NCBI GenBank assembly: GCA_020848545.1
Contig: JADLHZ010000079.1
Location: 1-64,000 of the forward strand
Direction of reading: 5' to 3'
Length of the DNA stretch: 64,000 bases
From: Deltaproteobacteria bacterium
GTDB lineage: Bacteria > Myxococcota > JADLHZ01
Every line of letters starts with the position of its first letter. The first letter of the stretch is position 1. Below the pieces are notes generated by a model. The model searched no databases. It saw nothing but the letters and a program-made list of their open reading frames with translations, and had not been told where the DNA came from. The position numbers and the translations under genes are program-made. Below are positions 17,495 to 24,867 of this stretch, piece by piece.

Positions 17495-18718
17495 ATGCAG
17501 CCTGACGCAGCAGCAAACTACGGTGGCTTGATCGCGGCGCTCGTCGCGTTCCTGGTCTTCGCCTTCTTGGTCTTCGCCCTCCGCCGCGCGCAGCAGCGAA
17601 AGCGGCAGGCGCTCGACGCGCTCGAGCGGCGCGAGATCGGCACACCGCCCGAGGATCTGCAGAAGCGCGACGAAACGAACCAGGCGCTCGAAGCGAAGGG
17701 CGAAGCGGCGCCCGTGCCTGCCCCTGAGGTCGAGCCCGAAGGTGAGCCCCCGGCGCCCGAGCTCGTGCCGACGAAGGCGCCGCCCGAGCCCCGCGTCGCC
17801 GCGGAGCCGATGGACGAGCGCCTGGCGGAAGGCCTGAAGCGCACGAAGGAGGGCTTGTTCTCGCGCCTCGGCGGCCTGTTCGTGGCAAAGGAAATCCCGG
17901 CGGATCTCTTACAGCAGGTGGAAGCGATCCTGCTGACCTCCGACCTCGGGGTGAAGACGACGAACCGCCTGCTCGAGTCGGTGAAGGACCAGCTCTCGAA
18001 GAAGGAGCTGCGCGATCAACAGACGCTGATCCGCGCGATCGAGGGCGAAGTGCGATCGGTGCTCGCCCAAGCGCACCAGGGCGAATGGCACCTGCCGGAG
18101 GTGAAGCCTGCTGTGATCTTGATGGTCGGCGTCAACGGCGTCGGCAAGACGACGACGATAGGCAAGCTGGCGGCGAAGTTCTCGGCCGAGGGCAAGAAGG
18201 TGCTCGTCGCGGCCGGCGACACGTTTCGCGCCGCGGCCGCCGATCAGCTGAAGATCTGGGCCGAACGCGCCGGCGCCGAATACTACGCGGGCGCCGCCGG
18301 CAAAGATCCCGCGAGCGTCATCTTCGAGGCGTGCGAGAAGGCGAAGGTGCTCGGGGTCGACATCGTGCTCGCCGACACCGCAGGCCGCCTGCACACGAAG
18401 ACGAACCTGATGGACGAGCTGAAGAAGGTGAAGCGCGTCGTCGGCAAGGTGATCGAGGGCGCGCCGCACGAGGTGTTCTTGGTCGTCGACGGCACCACCG
18501 GGCAAAACGCGGTGAGCCAAGCGCGCGAGTTCCACGAGGCGCTCGGCCTCACCGGCATCGTGTTGACGAAGCTCGACGGTACGGCGAAGGGCGGTGTCAT
18601 CGTGGCGATCGCCGCCGAGCTCAACGTGCCGATGCGATTCGTGGGAGTGGGCGAGACGGCAGACGACCTCCGCCGCTTCGATCCGAAGACGTTTGCGAAG
18701 GCGTTGTTCGGGACCTGA
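17495..18718 (+). CDS. ftsY: Signal recognition particle receptor FtsY
   Basis: 407 residues. The SRP-receptor GTPase docks ribosome-SRP complexes at the membrane for co-translational insertion. The N-terminus carries a real membrane helix (about residues 10-29, 'GGLIAALVAFLVFAFLVFAL'), then an acidic Pro/Glu linker (to about 110), then the N domain and GTPase G domain: P-loop 'GVNGVGKTTTIGKLA', 'DTAGR', 'TKLDGTAKGG', and closing 'GVGETADDLRRFDP'. A membrane-spanning N-terminus differs from the peripheral E. coli form. ATG start. Confidence 0.97.
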   Translation: MQPDAAANYGGLIAALVAFLVFAFLVFALRRAQQRKRQALDALERREIGTPPEDLQKRDETNQALEAKGEAAPVPAPEVEPEGEPPAPELVPTKAPPEPRVAAEPMDERLAEGLKRTKEGLFSRLGGLFVAKEIPADLLQQVEAILLTSDLGVKTTNRLLESVKDQLSKKELRDQQTLIRAIEGEVRSVLAQAHQGEWHLPEVKPAVILMVGVNGVGKTTTIGKLAAKFSAEGKKVLVAAGDTFRAAAADQLKIWAERAGAEYYAGAAGKDPASVIFEACEKAKVLGVDIVLADTAGRLHTKTNLMDELKKVKRVVGKVIEGAPHEVFLVVDGTTGQNAVSQAREFHEALGLTGIVLTKLDGTAKGGVIVAIAAELNVPMRFVGVGETADDLRRFDPKTFAKALFGT

Positions 18719-18721
18719 TTG

Positions 18722-18916
18722 CTACTTCTGCTCGGTCGGCGTGCTGCTCGACGCGCTCGGCGTGCCGCTGACCGTGCCGGTCGCCGCGGCGTCGAGGGCC
18801 GACTTCTTCACGCCGAAGTAGTTGCGAAACACGTTGTGGCGGCCGGGCTGACCGTTGAACAGCACCTTCAAACGGCGCGACACCCGCGCTCCACCGTGAC
18901 GATTGCTCGTACCCAT
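18722..18916 (-). CDS. Small basic hypothetical protein (64 aa)
   Basis: 64 residues from the ATG at 18916, which has GGGAG about five bases upstream; a longer frame to 18994 lacks a comparable site. The N-terminal two thirds is strongly basic ('RHGGARVSRRLKVLFNGQPG', 'NVFRNYFGVKKSALD'), and the tail is Ser/Thr/Ala-rich. The basic part could bind nucleic acid. It is convergent with ftsY, leaving only three bases between stops. No family recognised; the good ribosome site and composition favour a real gene. Confidence 0.5.
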   Translation of the reverse strand: MGTSNRHGGARVSRRLKVLFNGQPGRHNVFRNYFGVKKSALDAAATGTVSGTPSASSSTPTEQK

Positions 18917-19003
18917 CTTTGCTCCCTGTGCTCCCTGTCGAAAAGCGTAACGAAAAGAGGTCGCGGCATAGCGTATCGCCCGCCGAAAACGCAAGCGCCC
19001 GGC

Positions 19004-19050
19004 CGAAAAGGGACCGGGGAAGATTGCGAAAAGGGACCGGGGAGGGTTAG
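19004..19050 (+). repeat. REP-like motif, two tandem copies
   Basis: Two copies of the core AAAAGGGACCGGGGA start 23 bases apart (units from 19004 and 19027), the second continuing GGGTTAG. Further copies lie at 27818 and 49879, all on the plus strand. This occupies much of the 167-base gap before the DTW-domain gene. Confidence 0.75.
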
Positions 19051-19083
19051 CGGGGCCTCTGTGCTCGAAGGGTCGCCAAAGCT

Positions 19084-20211
19084 GTGACGGTGGTCGAAAC
19101 AGAGGCCTTCCGCGAGGTCTGCTACCGCTGCCGCCGCGCGCGCGCCGTGTGCCTGTGCCCTGCGCTCACGCCGATCACGCCCGCCGCGCGCATCGTGTTC
19201 CTGCAGCACCCGCGCGAAGCACGCAACGCCATCGGCACCGTGCGGCTCGCCCACTTGCAGCTCGAAGGCTCGACGATCATCGAGGGCGTGGAGCTCGCGG
19301 CCAGCGCCGAGACGATGGCGCTCTTCGAACGCGAACGCGCGCGCTCCGTCGTCTTGTACCCCGCGAAGAACGCGCGACCCGCCGAAGAATTGCGCGCGCA
19401 TGCTGGTCCGCTCACCGTTTGGGTGCTCGACGGCACGTGGAACCAAGCGAAGAAGCTGTGGACGAAGAACCCGTGGCTGCACGCGCTGCCGGCGTACACG
19501 CTGAACCCGACGGTGCCCGGCAACTATCGCATCCGAAAAGAGCCGGCGCCGCATTGCCTCGCGACGATCGAAGCCGTGACGCAGCTCTTGGATCTCATCG
19601 CCGACGCGCCCGGCCGCCACCAAGGGCTGCTGCGCGCGTTCGAGACGATGGTCGATCGCCAGATCGCGTTCACGCAGGGCGGCAACGGCCGCGTGCGGCG
19701 AAAGATCAGAAAGACGAAGCGCACCTTCGCGTTCCCCGAGGGCTGCGATCCGGATCGCGTCGTGCTCGTCCACGCCGAAGGCAGCGGCCACGTGGCGCGA
19801 TCGCGCGGCGGCGACAACGAGCTCTGCGAATGGCACGCGCTGCGGCCGAGCACCGGCGAGCGCTTCTATGCGCAGGTCGCCACGCACGTACCGATCGCGG
19901 AGTCCGTTCGAACGAAGCTCGGCATCGACGCGGCGCCGATCGATCGCGAAGCTTTCGAGGCACGCTGGCGCGCGTTCAAAGGCGACGACGCGTGCCTCGG
20001 TTGGGGCCGCTATGCGCCGGCGCTCTACGAACGCGGGCTCGAGCCGTACTGGGACCTGCGCGACATCCTCACCGACTTTCTGAAGAAGCGCTTGGGCTAC
20101 GTCGAGGACGGCACCCGCCGCCTCGGCCTGACCCCCGCCGCCGATCCTCGCCGCGGCCACCGGCGCATCGGCCACCTGGCGGCGCTCTTCGCCCACGCCC
20201 GCTCGCTTTGA
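19084..20211 (+). CDS. DTW-domain tRNA-uridine aminocarboxypropyltransferase with C-terminal extension
   Basis: 375 residues with a GTG start. The N-terminal half is a DTW domain: four Cys (13, 16, 23, 25) for zinc, then 'DGTWNQAKKLW' (DGTW at 116-119) and 'LNPTVPGNYRIRKEP'. Family members (TapT/YfiP, TSR3-related) transfer the aminocarboxypropyl group of S-adenosylmethionine to a tRNA uridine (acp3U). The domain ends near residue 210. The remaining 165 residues are an extra region ('CEWHALRPSTGERFYAQVA', 'DACLGWGRYAPALYERGLEPYWDL') that I do not recognise; it looks folded rather than a linker. Confidence 0.82.
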   Translation: MTVVETEAFREVCYRCRRARAVCLCPALTPITPAARIVFLQHPREARNAIGTVRLAHLQLEGSTIIEGVELAASAETMALFERERARSVVLYPAKNARPAEELRAHAGPLTVWVLDGTWNQAKKLWTKNPWLHALPAYTLNPTVPGNYRIRKEPAPHCLATIEAVTQLLDLIADAPGRHQGLLRAFETMVDRQIAFTQGGNGRVRRKIRKTKRTFAFPEGCDPDRVVLVHAEGSGHVARSRGGDNELCEWHALRPSTGERFYAQVATHVPIAESVRTKLGIDAAPIDREAFEARWRAFKGDDACLGWGRYAPALYERGLEPYWDLRDILTDFLKKRLGYVEDGTRRLGLTPAADPRRGHRRIGHLAALFAHARSL

Positions 20212-20550
20212 TCACGGCGGCATGCCGCACGATCGCCAACGCGCGACGAGCGTCACTTCGTCTTGCGACAGCTTCGGCGCGCTGCTCGTTCGCGGCGGCA
20301 TCTGTTGCTTGCTCTCTGCGACGCGCGTGACGATTTTCTCGGCGGCGGCGGACGTCATCTCGTACGTGTCATAGTTCGCCTCGAGCGGCGCGCCTTGCCG
20401 GTTGGCGCCGCGCACATCGACGGAGTGGCAGCTCAGGCAGCTCCGCGCGACGATCGGCGCGACGTTCTCGCTGTAGGTGGGCGCCTCTGTACAGGCCTCG
20501 CCGGGATCGCCACACCCTACGAGGAGCAATGCCAAGACGATCGCTCTCAT
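20212..20550 (-). CDS. Small c-type haem-motif lipoprotein
   Basis: 112 residues. Lipobox LVG-Cys13 after a short signal peptide. One haem attachment motif CxxCH ('SCLSCH', about residues 38-42) and a downstream 'QQMPPR' Met that could be the axial ligand: the plan of a small monohaem cytochrome ('YSENVAPIVARSCLSCHS...' is common in Planctomycetes and Myxococcota). The start overlaps the upstream gene's stop by four bases (20547-20550). Likely an electron carrier held at the outer face of a membrane, paired with the larger CxxCH lipoprotein. Confidence 0.8.
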   Translation of the reverse strand: MRAIVLALLLVGCGDPGEACTEAPTYSENVAPIVARSCLSCHSVDVRGANRQGAPLEANYDTYEMTSAAAEKIVTRVAESKQQMPPRTSSAPKLSQDEVTLVARWRSCGMPP

Positions 20551-21914
20551 GGTGCACGAAAGAGGCAGCGCGTGATCGGCACGACGATGTCCGCGAGCAC
20601 GTAGAGGTAATAGGTGCGACCGCTGACGAGCGGCGCCGGCGCGGCGTTCGACGGAAAGCGCTGCGTGAGCCCTTCGGGAACGGCCCCGTAGATCACTCCG
20701 GGCGCGACAGGCTTTCCAGCCGAGGGTACGTCGATGCGCCAGAGCGTGCCCTCCGGCAGGTCGAGGTTCGGCGGCACCGTCGGTGACGTGGCGCCGGCCT
20801 CGAGCACGAAGACATAGCGCGCCTTGCCTCCGCTCCAGTTGAGCGCGCCGTCCGCGCCGATGCCTTCGCCGTTTTCGCACGCGCTCGGAGCGTAGAAGCG
20901 CTGCTCGTCGAGCGGGCCGCCGGCGTACGGCTGATCAGCGAAGTCGGCGCGCGTGAGGCCGCGGTGTAGCAGCTCTCGTTCGAAGATCGCCTTCATGCGT
21001 GCGGGATCCGTCGTTGGGAAGATTGAGTCCGTCTTCGTTGCCAGCGTGGGGCGCGAGAAGCCGTTGTTCTCGACGGCCGGATAAGTGCCGAAGCCGACGC
21101 TGTCGATCCAGCCGGCGCCCATCGCCAGGCCGCTGCCGTAGAAGGAGTTCAAGAAGTTGTTCGGCGACTCGACGAACCAGTTCGACGGACCTTCGGGGGC
21201 CGTCGACGAATGGCAGCACACGCAGGCGGCGGCGTGCACCTGCTGCTTCAGCCACGCGAGGTCCGCAGCGTAGGCGGCCTCTTGGAGGCGCGGATCCTCG
21301 CGCGCGGCGTCATTCTCGGTCGGCGCTGCGTAATAGGGACGCTGCGTGCGCACGCGATCGCAGTCGGCGTAGTCGCGAAAGTCGCGGCCGAGCTCGGTGA
21401 CGCCGGAGATCATCTCCCACGTGCAGACTTGGCCGTTCGCCGAGGTGCCCGGCGGCTCCCCGGCCTTCGGATCTTTGCATACGCGCACGGGCTGCTCGAA
21501 CACAGGCCCGCCGAGGCTCGAGTCGTCGATCGCACCGCCGCACAACGGCGACGGATCGAAGGTGCCGCCGCCGAACACTTCGCAGCCGGTGCGCGAGCCG
21601 CCGCACTTCGTCGTGTCGGCGCCGGGAAAAGTCACACGCGTGAACTGAGCGCCGCCACCGAGCACGCAGTAACCGAGCCGACTTTCGTAGCTGCACGGCG
21701 CGCCTTCGACGAGCGCGCTACCCCATCCCGCGCAGTCCTTCTTGGCGGCGTCGAGCGTCCACTCCCCGAGATAGTCGCGGCACTCTTCGCGCTTGCTGAA
21801 GCCGTTCTTGTACGTGCAGCTTCCCGTCGTGTTTTCGGGGAGTGGCGTATCCAGTGCAGGGCCGCGTTTGCAGGCCACGAAGAGGGCGAGACTGATCACA
21901 ATGGTGAGGCGCAT
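20547..21914 (-). CDS. Large Cys-rich lipoprotein with CxxCH haem motif
   Basis: 455 residues. Signal peptide with lipobox FVA-Cys15. The first 170 residues are Cys-rich and disulfide-type ('CTYKNGFSKREECRDYLGEW'). The centre has a haem-type motif 'ACVCCHSS' (CxxCH) next to 'WLKQQVHAAA', and the C-terminal part is beta-rich. It probably carries one haem and forms a secreted redox pair with the small cytochrome translated from the overlapping downstream gene. Its start is three bases from the TetR stop, so the three genes form one operon. No enzymatic domain recognised. Confidence 0.7.
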   Translation of the reverse strand: MRLTIVISLALFVACKRGPALDTPLPENTTGSCTYKNGFSKREECRDYLGEWTLDAAKKDCAGWGSALVEGAPCSYESRLGYCVLGGGAQFTRVTFPGADTTKCGGSRTGCEVFGGGTFDPSPLCGGAIDDSSLGGPVFEQPVRVCKDPKAGEPPGTSANGQVCTWEMISGVTELGRDFRDYADCDRVRTQRPYYAAPTENDAAREDPRLQEAAYAADLAWLKQQVHAAACVCCHSSTAPEGPSNWFVESPNNFLNSFYGSGLAMGAGWIDSVGFGTYPAVENNGFSRPTLATKTDSIFPTTDPARMKAIFERELLHRGLTRADFADQPYAGGPLDEQRFYAPSACENGEGIGADGALNWSGGKARYVFVLEAGATSPTVPPNLDLPEGTLWRIDVPSAGKPVAPGVIYGAVPEGLTQRFPSNAAPAPLVSGRTYYLYVLADIVVPITRCLFRAP

Positions 21915-21917
21915 GAG

Positions 21918-22544
21918 TTACTCCTTTTGAGCGTATCCCGAGAAGAAACCGGCGAGGTGCGCGTCGATGTAGACGTCGACGTCGAGCGGGCGGCAGCGGC
22001 TCCCGCTCAGTTGGTGTTGGTGAAAGAGCCCGAGCAGCACAGGGGCGGCGAGTGCGAGGGCGGCGACGCGCATGTCGGGCACCGAGAGCTCACCTTTGCC
22101 GGCGTAGTGCGCGAGCATCTCTTCGAAGGTGACGAGGGTCGGCTCGAGCACGAGCGCGACGTAGGCTTGGCCGAGATCGGCGTCCGCAAAGCCTTCGCTG
22201 AAGCCGAGCGCGTGCATGCCTCCGAGCACCATGGGCCACGCGCTCGCGACCTGTTTGAGCAATGTTGCGAAGGCATCCTTCGCCGGCTTCTCGAGAAGCG
22301 CGAGCGCGAGATCGCGGCGCATGCGCCCGATCGGTTGCAGGGACTCGTACACGGCGCGCACGAGGCCGCGGCGGTCGCCGAAGTAGTGGCGGAGCGTCGT
22401 GGGATCGACGGCGGCGGCTTTGGCGAGCTCGCGCCAACTCTGCGCTTTGCCGCCGGCTTGCAAGACGTGCATGGTGACCGCGTTCAGAAGGTCGCGCCGG
22501 GTCTCCTCATGGTTGCGATTCTTGGCGCCGGCTATTCTTCCCAC
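21918..22544 (-). CDS. TetR-family regulator of the haem-lipoprotein operon
   Basis: 208 residues with a GTG start. TetR DNA-binding helices are clear ('RRDLLNAVTMHVLQAGGK', 'SWRELAKAAAVDPTTLRHYF'), followed by a helical effector domain. It is the first gene of a tight operon with the two haem-motif lipoproteins (three-base spacing), a common autoregulated arrangement. The upstream region is AT-rich with an inverted repeat at 22572-22587 that is a good operator candidate. Effector unknown. Confidence 0.88.
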   Translation of the reverse strand: MGRIAGAKNRNHEETRRDLLNAVTMHVLQAGGKAQSWRELAKAAAVDPTTLRHYFGDRRGLVRAVYESLQPIGRMRRDLALALLEKPAKDAFATLLKQVASAWPMVLGGMHALGFSEGFADADLGQAYVALVLEPTLVTFEEMLAHYAGKGELSVPDMRVAALALAAPVLLGLFHQHQLSGSRCRPLDVDVYIDAHLAGFFSGYAQKE

Positions 22545-22571
22545 TTGTAGAATATTATATAAATTCGTTCG

Positions 22572-22587
22572 AAATACAAGCGTATTT
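22572..22587. promoter_or_regulatory. AAATAC-N4-GTATTT inverted repeat, candidate TetR operator
   Basis: Perfect six-base arms around AAGC, 28 bases upstream of the TetR start, inside an AT-rich island (about 22545-22620) that contrasts with the GC-rich genes. The 286-base gap up to the KamA gene holds this site and little else. Confidence 0.5.
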
Positions 22588-22705
22588 TTGGACTTAATTA
22601 TTTTCGATTTCGATGAATGATATTAATGGAGGCGACCGCGTCGCGGCGAGGATTTGCCTCTGGCCCAGACGCGTGCTAGCCGCCCGCTTCGGAGTACAAA
22701 AACCC

Positions 22706-22795
22706 ATGCAGAAAAGCCGCGTGAAAAAAGCCATCCAGCGTCTCGTCGACTTCGTCCGCGGCGCCGCCTGGGGTGGATTCGCCGCCTCGACCTGA
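22706..22795 (+). CDS. Possible 29-residue peptide before the KamA gene
   Basis: ATG at 22706 to TGA at 22795, ending 35 bases before the KamA start. It is a basic amphipathic N-terminal half ('MQKSRVKKAIQRLVDFVR') then 'GAAWGGFAAST'. A GGAG lies 11 bases upstream. An in-frame ATG at 22613 would extend it to 60 residues. It could be a leader peptide or chance; the AT-rich start and Lys/Arg pattern are the only support. Confidence 0.22.
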   Translation: MQKSRVKKAIQRLVDFVRGAAWGGFAAST

Positions 22796-22830
22796 CGCGC
22801 CGGGATCGGCGTGCTACCTTGGGCGTTACG

Positions 22831-24195
22831 ATGAATGAGCCACTCACCGCGCCGCGCTCCCTGAAGAGCCGCGCGTCCGAACAACCGTTCAAATATCCGC
22901 TCGAGCGTCCGTTCGTGGAGCCCGACTGGCGGCGCTTTCCCGGCTACAAAGGCGTCACCCAGCAAGAGTGGGAGAGCTCTGTCTGGCAGCGCAAGCACAC
23001 GGTGAAGAACCTCAGCGAGCTGAAGACCGTGCTCGGCGCGTTGCTCCCTGACGATCTCCTGCAGAGCATGGAGCGCGATCAAAAAGAGCGCGCGACGATG
23101 TCGATCCTCGTGCCGCCGCAGATGATCAACACGATGGACGAAACGGACCTGTGGAGCGATCCGGTCCGCCGCTACATGCTGCCGGCGCTCGCCGATCGGC
23201 ACCCCGTGTGGCCGAACCACCCGAAGGCGAGCCGTGACAGTCTGCATGAGCAAGAGATGTGGGCCGTCGAAGGGCTCACGCACCGTTACCCGACGAAGGT
23301 GCTCGCCGAGCTGCTCGCCACTTGCCCGCAATACTGCGGTCACTGCACGCGCATGGATCTCGTCGGCAACGACGTGCCGCAGGTGGAAAAGCTGCGCTTC
23401 GGCATCGGCCAGAAGGAACGCTGGCAGCAGATCCTCGACTACTTGAAGAAGACGCCGAGCGTGCGCGACGTCGTCGTCAGCGGCGGCGACATCGCGAACC
23501 TCGCGATCACGCAGCTCGAGCCCTTCGTCTCCGCGCTCCTCGACATCGAGAACATCCGTGACATTCGCTTGGCGTCGAAGGGGCTGATGGGCGTGCCGCA
23601 GCACTTTCTGCAAAACGCAGTGCTGCAGGGCCTCGATCGCTTGGCGAAGAAGGCAAACGAACGCGGCGTGGCGCTCGCGCTGCACACGCACGTCAACAAC
23701 GCGCGGCAAGTGACGCCGCTCGTGGCAAAGGCGGCCAAAAAACTGCGCGAGATGGGCTTTCGCGACGTGCGCAACCAGGGCGTCCTTCTGCGCGGCGTCA
23801 ACTCGACGGCGAAGGATCTCTTGGAGCTCTGCTTCACGCTACAGGACTTCGGCAACATCCTGCCGTACTACTTCTACATGTGCGACATGATCCCGAACTC
23901 GGAGCACTGGCGCTTGAGCGTTGCTGAGGCGCAAGCGCTGCAGCACGACATCATGGGCTACTTGCCGGGCTTCGCGACGCCGCGCATCGTCTGCGACGTG
24001 CCCTTCGTCGGCAAGCGCTGGGTCCACCAGATCGCCGACTACGACAAGGAGCGCGGCATCTCGTATTGGACGAAGAACTATCGCACCGGCATCGAGTACG
24101 ACGATCCGGAGGCGCTCAGCCGGCGCTACGAATACTACGATCCGATCTACACCTTGCCCGAGTCCGGCCAGGCTTTCTGGCGCGCCGCGGCGTAG
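22831..24195 (+). CDS. KamA-family radical SAM aminomutase-like protein
   Basis: 454 residues from the ATG at 22831. The radical SAM cluster motif is C165-x3-C169-x2-C172 ('CPQYCGHC'), preceded by 'HRYPTKVLAELLAT' as in lysine 2,3-aminomutases. These use SAM, a 4Fe-4S cluster and PLP to move an amino group from C2 to C3. The usual PLP-lysine loop 'DAPGGGGK' reads 'CDVPFVGK' here: the Lys is kept but the glycines are lost, so substrate or cofactor handling may differ from classical KamA. A longer open frame to 22654 covers AT-rich leader DNA and is not preferred. A terminator-like hairpin follows at 24208. Confidence 0.85.
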   Translation: MNEPLTAPRSLKSRASEQPFKYPLERPFVEPDWRRFPGYKGVTQQEWESSVWQRKHTVKNLSELKTVLGALLPDDLLQSMERDQKERATMSILVPPQMINTMDETDLWSDPVRRYMLPALADRHPVWPNHPKASRDSLHEQEMWAVEGLTHRYPTKVLAELLATCPQYCGHCTRMDLVGNDVPQVEKLRFGIGQKERWQQILDYLKKTPSVRDVVVSGGDIANLAITQLEPFVSALLDIENIRDIRLASKGLMGVPQHFLQNAVLQGLDRLAKKANERGVALALHTHVNNARQVTPLVAKAAKKLREMGFRDVRNQGVLLRGVNSTAKDLLELCFTLQDFGNILPYYFYMCDMIPNSEHWRLSVAEAQALQHDIMGYLPGFATPRIVCDVPFVGKRWVHQIADYDKERGISYWTKNYRTGIEYDDPEALSRRYEYYDPIYTLPESGQAFWRAAA

Positions 24196-24207
24196 CGCGA
24201 AGCCCAG

Positions 24208-24239
24208 GTAGAAAACCGGTCAGTCAGGGGTTTTTCTAC
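24208..24239 (+). terminator. Terminator-like hairpin after the KamA gene
   Basis: GTAGAAAACC (24208-24217) pairs with GGTTTTTCTAC (24229-24239) with one bulged T and an 11-base loop. The right arm contains a run of five T. It lies 12 bases after the KamA stop and 27 before the next start. Confidence 0.5.
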
Positions 24240-24265
24240 TACACTCATCCCGAGAGGTACCGGGC

Positions 24266-24847
24266 ATGAGCGGAACTGACGAACATACGAACGAGCTGCT
24301 CGACGAGGTGCTGCAACAGGCCTCGCAGCAGGCGTTGCGCATGAGCCACTTAGACGAGAGCGTCGCCGAGCTGAAGCAGCAAATCTATGCGCTTCGAGAG
24401 GAAGTGCAAATGCGCGCGGCAGGCGGCGGGGGGCCGGCGTCGGCGCGGCCGCTCGGGCCGGCGTCGGGCGAGCAGCTGATGGGCGAGAAGGTCGACTCCA
24501 TCGAGCGTGACGCGCACTCGGCGAAGACGAAGGTCGGCTGGCTGATGACGCTCGCCGGCGTGCAAACGCTGATGCTCGGCGCGCTCATGCTCTTTGCGCT
24601 GAAGCCGATGGCCGCGGTCTCGGTGCCTTCGCCGGCGCATGCGTCGAGCTTGGATGCCGTGCCGACACCGGCCGTACCTGCGCCGGCGGCCGTGGAAAAG
24701 CCGATCGAGAACAATCCGTTCGCCGGCTCGCCGTCGGCCCCCGGTGTAAAGGGCGCCGAGGATGCTGCCAAAGCCGAGGCGAATGCCGAAGCGATGAAGA
24801 GCGAGCCAAAAGCAGACGCGAAGGCGAAGAAGAAGAAGAAGCACTGA
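24266..24847 (+). CDS. Single-pass membrane protein with cytoplasmic coiled coil and Lys/Ala/Pro-rich tail
   Basis: 193 residues. Residues 1-55 form a charged helical stretch ('ELLDEVLQQASQQALRMSHL', 'ESVAELKQQIYALREEV'). One membrane helix follows (about 93-115, 'VGWLMTLAGVQTLMLGALML'), then a periplasmic Ala/Pro tail ending in six Lys before His. No enzymatic domain. It lies 20 bases before the AgmX/PglI-like gene, so they probably act together, perhaps as an envelope-anchored scaffold. Confidence 0.65.
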   Translation: MSGTDEHTNELLDEVLQQASQQALRMSHLDESVAELKQQIYALREEVQMRAAGGGGPASARPLGPASGEQLMGEKVDSIERDAHSAKTKVGWLMTLAGVQTLMLGALMLFALKPMAAVSVPSPAHASSLDAVPTPAVPAPAAVEKPIENNPFAGSPSAPGVKGAEDAAKAEANAEAMKSEPKADAKAKKKKKH

Positions 24848-24867
24848 CGGCCGCTAGAGCAGGTTTG

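Noticed and set aside
21958-21990. GTCGATGTAGACGTCGACGTCGA as another hexanucleotide repeat copy
   Set aside because: It lies in the conserved C-terminal part of a TetR gene and only loosely fits the six-base period.
22654-22830. 59-residue upstream extension of the KamA gene
   Set aside because: It is Arg-rich, begins in leader DNA and has no similarity to KamA N-termini. ATG 22831 fits family length.
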